Assembly: GCA_000727475.1 (NCBI GenBank)
Contig: KL647332.1
Coordinates: 363,522 to 427,521 of the forward strand
Source of the DNA: Sarcocystis neurona
Lineage: Eukaryota > Apicomplexa > Conoidasida > Eucoccidiorida > Sarcocystidae
Direction of reading: 5' to 3'
Length of the DNA stretch: 64,000 bases
The translations under genes were made by a program, and so were the position numbers. Below, piece after piece: positions 22,469-31,058 of the stretch; position 1 is the first letter of the stretch, and every line of letters starts with the position of its first letter. The notes beneath the pieces are model-generated. The model made no database searches and was not told where the DNA came from. It saw only the letters and a program-made list of their open reading frames with translations.

Positions 22469-25400
22469 GAGAAGACGGGAGAAAAAGACACACATATATA
22501 TATGTGTGGACTTGCTGAAGAGAAGAGAATTACCTGTGTCTTCTGAAGTGATCCATATTTGTCGCGCACCCTCTTTTAGGGCCGTTTCCACGCGTCGAGC
22601 GATGGCTGCTTCGGAGTAGCTGCCCAGCTCACCCCTGCGCATATTCAAACCCAGCCCGCATTCTCAGTCACACACGTACATGCGCGTGCATGCAAGTCCG
22701 CATGAATGCCAGCCCAGGTACGCTGCATGCATGCAAAAATACGTCTCGCAATGCATGCACGCAGACGTACGCGTGTGGGCAGGTGGGTGGACAGCGGGAA
22801 GAACGGCAGTGCATAATGAGGCACGCCAGCACCTCCAACGTAAAAGGCACGCATGCACACACGTGAAGACCAGCAGGCCACAGATGGTAGATAGCAAGGC
22901 GCCATAAAAACACGAAAACACATGACATGCGCACTCCTCAGCCGTTGAATGTAAAGAAACGCAGGAAGGGGAAACGAAGAAGGGCGCTGAAGAGAGACAT
23001 GCAAATAAGAGAGAGACGGCCAGAGCACGGCATGCATGCGTCATCTCGTAGCGCCAAGTGCATGCATGTGGAGAGGCGTTGGGAGGCGGAGGGAGACGGC
23101 GACGCCGACGCAGGCGCATGCAGCAGGAGCGAGACACTCGAGACACACTGCAGCCACTGACCCACGCACATGCGCACTTCGAAATTTGCATGCGCGAGAC
23201 GTGCTGTCGAAGGGCATCACCCCCCCTGCAGCACGAGAAGACGCATGCCGCAGCGTAGCCGCATCACCAGGTGCTGCGCTGTAATGCATGCATACCAGCA
23301 GCAACCACATACGTACACGTGTACACGCACACATGTCTCCACAACATACTCACCTAGCTCAAGGAGACAGGACACACGTATATTCACATATATATATGGT
23401 CGCGTCCACCAGTCATGCTCTCTCGCAAAGACCGTACACACATATACATATATATATACGCATATAGATGTATGTGTGCGTCCACCACATATCCTTGCTC
23501 GGGGAGACAGTACATGCGCGTATATATACATATACGTATACATTATATATGTACACACGTATATATATATGTATGTCTGCATATGTATGTATGCGTGGTA
23601 CAGAGTTTAGCGCTCAATTTCTCTCTGGCGCAGGAGCGGAGGCACGCAGTCATGACGACGGCGCGCGCGGGGGAGACGGGGAGGTCACGGGAGGCCACGG
23701 TGCTCTCCGCAGTGCGTGCATGCAGATGCATGCGATGCCTACACAAAATTACCTCCTCACGCATGCAAAAGGGGAGGGGTTGCAAGAGAGAAAGGGGCAG
23801 CAAGAGAGACGGGGAGACAGAAGGAGACGCAGACGTCGACACGAAAATAAGAGAGACGAGACAGGGAGTCAACAGGGAGACGCAGACACGGAGACGGTCA
23901 ACAAAGAGATGGAGAAACGAGGGAAAGTAAAACGAGACGGCGCTGCAGAGGCCGCATGCAGTCCGCGCAACGAAGGACGTCGCAGCAGCCGGAAGGGGAT
24001 GCAGCAGCAGCGCGCATTTGCATGTGCGCGCGCCGGGAGCGACAGAGATGCATGCGAAGGCGAGGGGAAGAAAATTGCGGTCTGCATGCGGGAAGATGTC
24101 TGCTGTGGACAAGCGACGGTGATGACCGCATGCGCGCTTGTCGTGGACGCACCGGACTTGGGGGGACAGGCGCATGCATGCATGCATTCAGGTGCATGCG
24201 CAGCTGGAAACTGTCACCTGCATGTGGGCATGCTCTGTGGATGTGAATGCATGTTGTGTATATGCAGGTGGTGGATATGCGAGACCCTTACCGCATGCTC
24301 GACGCATGCATCACGAATATATGAAAGAAGTGCTGCGCATGCGCTTGTGGCCAGCCGACGTGCAATGGAGAGGGAGGGCCGTGTGGTGCGAGTGACGCGG
24401 ACTGCGTCTCAGACGGCGGACTGCTGCCGCCAGTGCGGGACGTGTGAAGGAAGAGATTTGGCCTGCATGCATGCGCATGCAAGTTCCTGAGTGCATGCGC
24501 GCGCACGCCGGATACACGAACGCACTCACAGACAGAGAAGAAATGCCGGTGCATTCGCAGGAGGGCATGCGAACGAAGGAAGGGCCGCATGCGCGTGACG
24601 CCCAGGCAGGGGGTGTTGTGACGGGCTGCTGTCGCATGCGAGGACGAGGCAGGAAGACGAGAAGAGACGGGGAAGAAGAGAAAAAAAAAAGGGGGAAGAC
24701 GAGGAGCCGAGGAGGGGAATATATCTGCGATTGCGTAGTCCCCCCCCCCCTTTTGTGGGAGTGTGTGGGCGTGTTGGGGAGGAGAAGCAGACCTTCTCTG
24801 CGGCCGTGCTGCTGAGCGCATGCACGCAGAAACGTCGGCGCGTCCTGTGCGCGCGCAACACGAATCAACAAGGAGACATGCTGCTGTCTGCATGCGGTAG
24901 ACACGAAGAGAGGAACACACACACAGGGAGAAAGAAAGCGCGAGAGACGAGACGCGAGAGATATGTGTTCTCTTATATATTTATGTGCATGTGTGGGGAG
25001 AGACGGGGAGACGAATTTTTACCGCGCATGCTTGGTCTTGCAGTAGGTGCAGCTGCCGAGACAGCCGGTGGAGACGGGGACGATTTGGATCAGCGCGTTG
25101 CGACGAATTTTCGGCAGGTCCAGCGCCGGTAATCTGCGGAGGAGAAAAGTGCATGCATGCCCCGCCGTGTGTGTAAAGGGGGAGAGTGGAAGGCGGAGGG
25201 AGACACGCATGCAGTGCATGCAGCGCAGAAATACGCCACGGAGAAACGGCACACACGCCAGGAGAGACGGCGGTCTACTGGCAGGCGCAGTCTTCCACGC
25301 GGCCGAAGGAGACAGAGAGACAGGAGGCGGAGACGTGGCGGGAAAGGAGGGAGACACGGAGACGGGGAGACGCGCAGAGACGGAGGCAAACGTAGTGCTG

Positions 25401-28400
25401 GTGAAGGACGCATGCATCGGGGAAGAGGGCGAAATGCATGCGCACCGTCTCTCAGTAGACCCCCAGCAGCAGAGAAGAACTACACACATATAGACGTGTG
25501 TGACTGCTAACACACACATCAACAGCATTCGCAGGAAGTTGTTCATCCTTTCAAAAGAAGCAGAATCACAGAAATCGAAGAAGACCCCAACTCTATACGT
25601 TCACAGACACATACATATACGTATAAACATGCACCTATACAAATATACATATGCGTAGACATATATATACGTATGTATATATGTATGCGTACATCTATAC
25701 GTTCAATAGGACACTTTCTCTGCCATATAATACAGTAGAAAGATGTCTGTTGGTGCATGCAGATATGTATAGCGACAGAGAAATATATCCGTTCTACTGC
25801 ATGCGGAGTCGTATACGTACCCCTGTTCCTCTCGCCGCCCTATCTCTATACATATATTAATCTATCAGTATACATGTATACAAATATACTTGTATACATG
25901 TATAGAGAGGAGGACACCTATATTCATAAATAAATACATATAAACAGATACTAGCATATCCACAGAAGGAGAGATTGATAGCTACGTAGTAATATATGTA
26001 TATATACACATATATGTCTCTTTCTCTCTACGGATACATATATCTCTCTATGTGCGCGGATACATATATCCCTATATATATACATATATACAGACCTATA
26101 TGTATATGTAGAGGTATATCTCTCTCTCTCTACATATATAGATAGATAGATGATAGACTGATAGGTGTATAGGTATATATATATACACGAATGTTTACAG
26201 AGAGGTAGAGAGATAAATAGTAATATATATATATATATATGCAGATATATATAGAGAGAGATGGACACCTACATAGACGTCTACGTGAATACTTTTAAAG
26301 TGAAAAGAAGGGAGAAAGGAAGAAGAGGAGAAGAAGAGGAGAAGAAGAGAGCGAGTCCGTACCTGCCGCGTTGTCCGAAACATCGGACGATGTTCCCCTG
26401 CAGCGCTTCTTCGACAACTTCGACGATTCTGTCGATCGCATGCACCCCAACAAGAGAACACTTTTCCAGCAATTCACGCACATCCTTCCTTTCCTCTGCT
26501 TTCTCCTTCTTATCCTTCTTTCCCTTTCCTTGCTGCTGCTTCTGCTTCGCCTTCTGGCCGTCCTCTCTCTCCTGCTCCTGCTGCTGTTCCTGCTGCTCTT
26601 CCTGCTGCTGTTCCTGCTGCTGTACCGCACTGCTGTTCCTTCGCTCGCTGCCTCCTCGCTCCCCACTCTGCTCCTCTTCTTCTTCCTGTTCTCCCTCTTC
26701 TTCTTTTACTTCTCCTCCATCTTCCTGCTGCTGTTGCTGCTGCAGCAACATGCGGGAGGCCTCTGCCGGCGACGAAGACGACTTTCCGCGCGCTCTCTCT
26801 GCAGAACACTTTTGCTTCTTCTTCTCCGTCCTTCTCCCCGTCTCCTTCTCCGCAACAACTCTCGAGGAAAAGGAGCCGGCCTCTTCTCTTTCTTCTTCAT
26901 CTCCTTCTTCTTCCCATTCCCATCTGCTGTGACTGCTGCTGCCTCCTCGTCCTCGTCTGCTGCTGCTGCCGCTGTGAGACGCGACACACCCCGTCACTAT
27001 GCAGGGGATGACAGCAGCACGTCGTCGCGGCCTCAACTTCTCTTCTCGTCCCGTAACAGCAACCTGCTGCTGCTCCTGCTGCGGCTCTTTCCCCTCCTCT
27101 CCCTGTCCCTGTGGCTGCTCCGGTCCCTCCCGCTGCCCCTGCTGCTCCACGTGCTCCCCTTCCTCTCCCTGCTGCTGCAGTTGCCGCTGCTGCTGAGACA
27201 GCGGCACCGCGGCACATCCCTCAGCGCTGCAGCAGTCCCTCGCGCCGCAAGCCTCGCTCGTGTTATTGCGGTCGCTGCTTCTACTCTTGCTGCTGCTGCT
27301 ACTGCAGCAAGACGTGCCACTGCTGCTGTCACTGCTGCAACAACAAGACGTGCTGCTGCTGCTGCGTTGTGGAGATGGCCGCCGTGCTGCGGTATCGTGT
27401 GGGGAAGAACAGAGACGGGAAGAGGGTGGCTCCAGTGCTTGGCGAATGACCGAATATAAGGCGAATTCCGACGGATTTTTCACCGTACATGAATTGACGA
27501 TGCAAATATCTGCTGCTTCCAGGGACCCCACAAACGAATATCCGGCCCTATCCAGCAGCCCCACTACACATCCAGAGACACACACACACACGGAGACACG
27601 CACACATACAGAGAGAAAGAGACGGAGACAGATGGAAAAGAATTGCATGCACATGCTAAAATATATACACATATACGTTAACCTACATCAATGCATATGC
27701 ATGAAGATATATATATGTATATATATAATAGATTGAGCGTTTATATGCATGTAGTTGCATGCACACACACTTTAACGTATATAAAACAAACTCTTCACAC
27801 CAGGTACATGTATTTGTGATACGTATATTACATATAGACACATATACATATACACATATATATAGAGACATCCCTATCTATATATATATAATATGTACGT
27901 ATATGCATATCTGTCTATCTATCTATCTACCTATCCTATATATATATATATATGCATAGCTATCTATCGATCGATCTCTATATCTATCTATCTGTCTCTC
28001 TACATATATATTTGCATATATCTATCTATATATACGTGTCAACCTCTCTAGCTATCTATCTATGTATATATACATATATATGCATACTTATATATCTACC
28101 TACCTATATATGTATATATATACATATGCATATCTATCTATCTATCTACCTATCTATAGACACACATATATACATATGCAAATCTATTTATTTATCTATC
28201 TACATATATATACATGCATGTCTATCTACCTATCTACCTATCTATGTACCTATTCCGTCTATCTCTCTCCATATATTATATAGACGCATATATCTATCTA
28301 TCCGTCCATCTATCCGTCTCCCCGTCTCTCCGTATATATATGTGAATGTATGTGTGGATATCTCCGTGTGTGTCTCCGTGTCTCCCTCTGTCTCCGTGTC

Positions 28401-31058
28401 TCTCCGTCTCCTGCTGCATATGTGGAGACGTATGGAGACGGGCAGCAGATATGCACGATGGAGAGGAAGCAGCAGCAGCAGAGAGTCTTCCCCACACAAA
28501 TATTTACTTCGAGACAGAGACAGGGAGACACGGGGAAGCAGCGGCGGAGACAGGGGGGGCCGAAGCTGCTGCAGAGAGGAGGTAGACAGCGTCTCCAGGA
28601 AGAAGAGGGGGGCACTTAGTAGACACGACGAAGAGACAGGAGAAGGGAGACGGGAATCTCCGGAGAAGACACACCAGTGCGACAACCCCACACGAAGAGT
28701 GACCCTCCCCCCACAGTCTTGCTCTGTGTCTCCGTCTCCCTTCCCGCCTGTGTCTCCCGGCACTTCTTCTTCGTTTTCTGCTTCCTGTGTGGACCCACTC
28801 ATGTACTCCGAGTCCGACTGATTATGCGCGCAGCCAAACGTCTTGAAAAAAATTTTCTGCCCGCAGCCCGGACGCAGAAACTGCTCCTCCTCTGCAGCAG
28901 CACCTCCCCACTCTCCACCCGCCCCCGCCCCAGCCGCACCAGCAGCAGCAGAACCATCCACCACCGCAGCAGCACCAGCAGCAGCAGCACCGGCAGCAGC
29001 AGCAGCAGGGTTCTCCGCTGCGATGGCGTGGCTGGTGGCCACGGCAACAGTGTCGCCCGCAGCATTCGCTGCAGCTGCAACAGCAGCAGCGGCAGAAGAA
29101 GTCGCGACGGCAGCATCGGCCGCAGCAGAGGATGACGCAGGAGGAAAATGAGATGAGCGGGAGACCGCTTGGCTGCCTCCACCAACAGCAGCTGCAGCAA
29201 CGTCTTTCCTACTCAGAGCAGAGCCCCGTCTTCTCGTGGCAACAGCAGCAGCAGCAACGGGTACGCCGAAGTGGGTCTGGGTCTCCCCTCCGTCGGGGTT
29301 GCAGCAGTGGCTTTGCAGCGGCTTCGCCCTTTCATTGCTGTGCTGCTGCTCGTGCTGCTGCTCTTGCTGCTGCTCTTTCTCCTTCTCTTCCTCTTCCTTC
29401 GCCTGCAGCAGATGTTCTTCTGGCGGCAGCTCTTGCGAGTGCTGCGCCTGCTCGTTCGTCTGTTTTTTTACGAGCTGCCGGAGACGCTGAGTCGGGTGTA
29501 CGTACACCGCACGCAGCTCGTCTCTGGCTGCTCTTCCTTCTTCCTCCGACCCCGAGAAGTCCTCGATATCGTCGCCGATTGCGTCGACTTCATCTGTTGC
29601 CACATCCGCATGTATGCGCGCTCCTGCTGCTTCCTTTGCTGCTGCGACTGCTGCTGCTGCGTTGTCGCCCCTGCTGCTGCAACTCCCCATACTCCGCGGC
29701 GCCCCGTCTCCGATTCTCTTCCCGCTACTCTGCTGCTGTTGCTGCTTTTCCTCACTCTCGCTGCTGCTTGTCGCCGTGCTCTGCGTTCTGTTGCTGCTGT
29801 GCCGCAGGCCCCTGCTATTATCGCTGCTGCTGCTTGGCCCACTTCCCCGCCTCCTGCGGTCCTCATAAATCAACCTGCGGTTGCTTGTGTTGGCCGACCT
29901 GCTGCTGCTGCTGCTCGAGCCGCTGCTTCTGCGGTTCGAACGTGGGAGACGCAACACCGCGCGCTCCGCTGCAGCGCCGGCCGTGGCAGTCCGCACTGAC
30001 TCATCTTTACTACCCTCGGGTGTCCCTACACCACCAGCACCTTCGGGTGTACGTACACCGCGGCACCCCACGCCTCCTGCTGTAGCCACTGCTTCTGCAG
30101 CAGCAGCTTTGCTGCGAGTGTCTGTTTCTTCTTCTCCTTTCTCTCTGTCTGCTGCTGCCGCTGTTGACCACGAAGCAGCACCACGACAAACAAGAAGAAA
30201 AGGACGAGGAGAAGGAAAACAGCGAGGCGCTGCCCCTTCTAAGGCCGCGTCCCACAGTTTCCCTGCGTCTGCTGCCGCTGCGTCTGCTGCTGCTGCGTCT
30301 GCTGCTGCTGCTGCTGTTTGTCCTCCTTTGTCTGCTGCGGCTGCACTTCCATGGTCTATTGCTGCTGCTCCTTCACGTCCTGGTGCTGCCCCCAAGGCCG
30401 CGTCCGCTAGGGCTGCCGCGTTTGCTGCTGCTGCCGCCTCTGCTGCTGCTGCCACGTTTGCTGCTCCTCTATGGGCTGCTGGTTCCCCTGCTTCTGCGGC
30501 TGCCGCTCCTCCTTCTGGAGCATCTTTTGCCGCAGTTGTTGCGCGAGGCAGCCGGTGGCGTCGCAGCAGCAAACGCAGAGCCGTACAAGCCACACATACA
30601 GCCCCGGCTGCAGCAAAACCGACAGCAAGCAACGGCAACGCAGCGCGAGCTCCTTTCTCTCCTCTTCTTCCTGCCGCTGCTGCCAGTCCAAATGCAACTG
30701 CAGCCGCGGCTGCGGCAGCTGGTCCGGCAGACGCCGCTGCCGCTTCTCCAGCTGTTGCCCCTCTTCCTGCTGACCCTGGTTGTACTTCTGCTGCTCTTCC
30801 TGCTTCTGCTGCTCCGTCGGCTGCCGCTGCTGCTTCTGCTGCTGCTCCTTCTGTTGCTGGTGTTGCTGCCGGTGCAGCGACCTGTCGCCCAGCAGCCATT
30901 TTGTCTCGCGGGCCTCTGCTGCTGATTTCCTTCATCACAGACCCGCGCACAGCAGCGCCCAGCCGCAGGAACAGCAGGGGACACCACTGCCTAGACAGCA
31001 GCACCTCGGGCAGCAACAGCATCAACAGCTCGTTAGGCAGCTCCAGGTGCTGCTGCAA
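16980..31058 (-). CDS. CDKAL1: CDKAL1-like tRNA N6-threonylcarbamoyladenosine methylthiotransferase, nine exons
   Basis: A radical-SAM enzyme expected to add a methylthio group to t6A at position 37 of tRNAs reading ANN codons, using two [4Fe-4S] clusters and S-adenosylmethionine. Exons run 31,058 (or 29,690)-28,799; 27,563-26,363; 25,133-25,023; 22,634-22,534; 21,250-20,679; 19,377-19,216; 18,678-18,523; 18,228-18,149; 17,136-16,980. All introns are GT-AG and the phases agree throughout. Counted from the Met at 29,690, the product has 1,143 residues against about 580 in human. N-terminal cluster cysteines are C287 (TFGC), C323 (NSCT) and C490 (TGCV). The radical-SAM triad is C722, C726, C729 (CLGSCTYC). 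A TRAM-like RNA-binding end follows. [12 protein letters not shown] and [11 protein letters not shown] mark it as CDKAL1 type and not bacterial MiaB. The extra length is Ala/Gln/Glu/Ser insertion. No C-terminal membrane anchor is seen, unlike animal CDKAL1. The exact N-terminus is uncertain. Confidence 0.9.
17137..18148 (-). other. Intron 8 of the CDKAL1-like gene
   Basis: It is 1,012 bases and begins GTCAGC. It carries TATA and CACA microsatellites, a nine-C run near 17,367-17,375 and a G run of 12 or more near 17,514. Long minus-strand frames across it are biased and are taken as shadows. Confidence 0.8.
18149..18228 (-). CDS. CDKAL1: CDKAL1-like exon 8 (first half of TRAM domain)
   Basis: Encodes [20 protein letters not shown] followed by IKVLTP. 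The pattern of a strand, then a V-G-H-T-K-x-Y-x-x-V motif, is the TRAM RNA-binding fold. The acceptor is GTTGGCAG and the donor is AG/GTCAGC, a weaker donor than the others. The exon exits in phase 2. Confidence 0.88.
18229..19215 (-). other. Introns 7 and 6 of the CDKAL1-like gene (with exon 7 between)
   Basis: Intron 7 (18,229-18,522) is 294 bases and intron 6 (18,679-19,215) is 537 bases. Both are exact multiples of three, contain no stop in the coding frame and have GT-AG ends. Alignment with the human enzyme requires their removal. Confidence 0.85.
18523..18678 (-). CDS. CDKAL1: CDKAL1-like exon 7 (QFYPRPGTP block)
   Basis: Encodes [20 protein letters not shown], then [20 protein letters not shown], ending HTTQW. 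It corresponds to the end of the radical-SAM barrel and the helix before the TRAM domain. Phase 0 at both ends. The acceptor is TTTGGCAG and the donor is TGG/GTAAGA. Confidence 0.92.
19216..19377 (-). CDS. CDKAL1: CDKAL1-like exon 6 ([11 protein letters not shown] block)
   Basis: Encodes [20 protein letters not shown], then [20 protein letters not shown] and [13 protein letters not shown]. This matches the late radical-SAM barrel of CDKAL1 without insertion. Phase 0 at both ends. The acceptor is TTCTGCAG and the donor is CCG/GTAGAT. The frame continues without stop through the following intron. Confidence 0.92.
19378..20678 (-). other. Intron 5 of the CDKAL1-like gene
   Basis: 1,301 bases, rich in GGAGAC words between about 19,390 and 19,960 and in TATA runs between about 20,005 and 20,330. 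No other gene was recognised inside it. Confidence 0.8.
20679..21250 (-). CDS. CDKAL1: CDKAL1-like exon 5 (barrel core with Ala-rich insertion)
   Basis: Begins [20 protein letters not shown] and ends [17 protein letters not shown] through [19 protein letters not shown], both strongly conserved. Between these is an insertion of roughly 100 residues of Ala, Ser, Pro and Gly. The underlying repeat has CTG on the coding strand, read here mainly as Ala, whereas exons 1 and 2 have CAG on the coding strand. The acceptor is GTTGCAG and the donor is ATG/GTAACG (phase 0 exit). Confidence 0.9.
21251..22533 (-). other. Intron 4 of the CDKAL1-like gene, contains the gap
   Basis: Nominally 1,283 bases, but its true size is unknown because a run of Ns interrupts it. 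The sequence on both sides of the gap is TATA or GAGA microsatellite. GGAGAC words occur around 21,595-21,720. Confidence 0.85.
21900..22427. other. Sequencing gap (528 Ns)
   Basis: A run of unknown bases. ACATATATACATATCCAT ends at its left edge and CTAATATATATATATATA starts at its right edge, so a TA microsatellite probably defeated assembly. The flanking exons 4 and 5 join in phase without loss, so no coding sequence need be missing. Confidence 1.
22534..22634 (-). CDS. CDKAL1: CDKAL1-like exon 4 (SEDTG block)
   Basis: Encodes [20 protein letters not shown] and then [13 protein letters not shown]. This is the radical-SAM barrel segment just after the cluster loop, where human CDKAL1 has GVCEIWLTSEDTG. 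The acceptor is ATGCGCAG and the donor is G/GTAATT. It is the last exon before the sequencing gap in intron 4. Confidence 0.92.
22635..25022 (-). other. Intron 3 of the CDKAL1-like gene
   Basis: 2,388 bases, the longest intron of the gene. It is unusual for its very high density of the palindromic word TGCATGC or GCATGC. Several long frames in it are Cys/His/Arg-rich and alternate across strands, which fits translated palindrome sequence and not a nested gene. Confidence 0.8.
22700..25450. repeat. Dense cluster of the palindrome GCATGC/TGCATGC
   Basis: The six-base palindrome GCATGC occurs many dozens of times, often as TGCATGC and locally tandem as in CGCATGCATGCATGCATTC near 24,171-24,189. 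Density is far lower elsewhere in the window. It covers intron 3 and the adjacent part of intron 2 and avoids the small exons. Its role is unknown. Confidence 0.85.
25023..25133 (-). CDS. CDKAL1: CDKAL1-like exon 3 (radical-SAM cluster motif)
   Basis: Encodes [20 protein letters not shown] followed by the iron-sulfur triad [14 protein letters not shown] (C722, C726, C729). The linker LDLPKIR and the KTKHAR tail are typical of the CDKAL1/archaeal branch. The acceptor is CTCCGCAG and the donor is CG/GTAAAA. No insertion is present in this exon. Confidence 0.92.
25134..26362 (-). other. Intron 2 of the CDKAL1-like gene
   Basis: 1,229 bases. Next to exon 3 it has GGAGAC and GCATGC words. From about 25,590 to 26,280 it is TATA, GATA and TCTC microsatellite. 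Confidence 0.8.
26363..27563 (-). CDS. CDKAL1: CDKAL1-like exon 2 (second and third cluster cysteines, two long insertions)
   Basis: Opens with [20 protein letters not shown] and reaches C323 in [12 protein letters not shown]490 follows in [10 protein letters not shown], and the exon closes with [19 protein letters not shown] up to QRGR. These blocks align in order with the human enzyme. Between them are about 135 extra residues (Ser/Arg/Gln-rich, then Glu/Gln) and about 160 extra residues (Glu/Lys/Gln/Arg-rich, strongly charged). The acceptor is GTGTAG and the donor is AG/GTACGG; entry is in phase 1 and exit in phase 2. The frame has no stop, so the insertions are probably translated, although an unrecognised small intron inside them cannot be excluded. 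Confidence 0.85.
27564..28798 (-). other. Intron 1 of the CDKAL1-like gene
   Basis: 1,235 bases. A long TATC/TATA microsatellite spans about 27,840-28,320 and GTCTCC or GGAGAC words fill 28,320-28,760. No other gene was recognised inside it. Confidence 0.8.
28799..31058 (-). CDS. CDKAL1: CDKAL1-like exon 1 (low-complexity leader and first cluster cysteine)
   Basis: An uninterrupted frame that ends in [20 protein letters not shown], the start of the methylthiotransferase domain, before a GTGGGT donor; one base of the next codon is carried over. About 96 residues before the first cluster cysteine it has [18 protein letters not shown] (DDIEDF at 29,573-29,556), which resembles the DDIED element near the start of human CDKAL1. 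This supports the frame at least that far. A Met at 29,690 gives a compact start. Further up the frame is Ala- and Ser-rich to 31,058, where a good acceptor (ACTCTATTGCAG) sits in frame before [18 protein letters not shown]. The true first exon could therefore lie further right. Confidence 0.8.

Noticed and set aside
21778..22648. Frames of 190-270 codons across the gap
   Set aside because: Most of each frame is unknown bases; only the 101-base exon 4 of the CDKAL1-like gene is supported there.
23468..24490. 340-codon + frame, and several minus frames, in intron 3
   Set aside because: They are Cys/His/Met/Ala-rich because GCATGC is self-complementary. Residue mix and position inside a phase-consistent intron argue against a nested gene.
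26261..27459. + strand frames of 223 and 362 codons, Leu/Ser/Cys-rich
   Set aside because: They are the complement of CDKAL1-like exon 2, whose minus-strand blocks match the family in order.
27900..28320. Regularly spaced TATC units that look array-like
   Set aside because: They are a simple tetranucleotide microsatellite without unique spacers, so not a CRISPR array.
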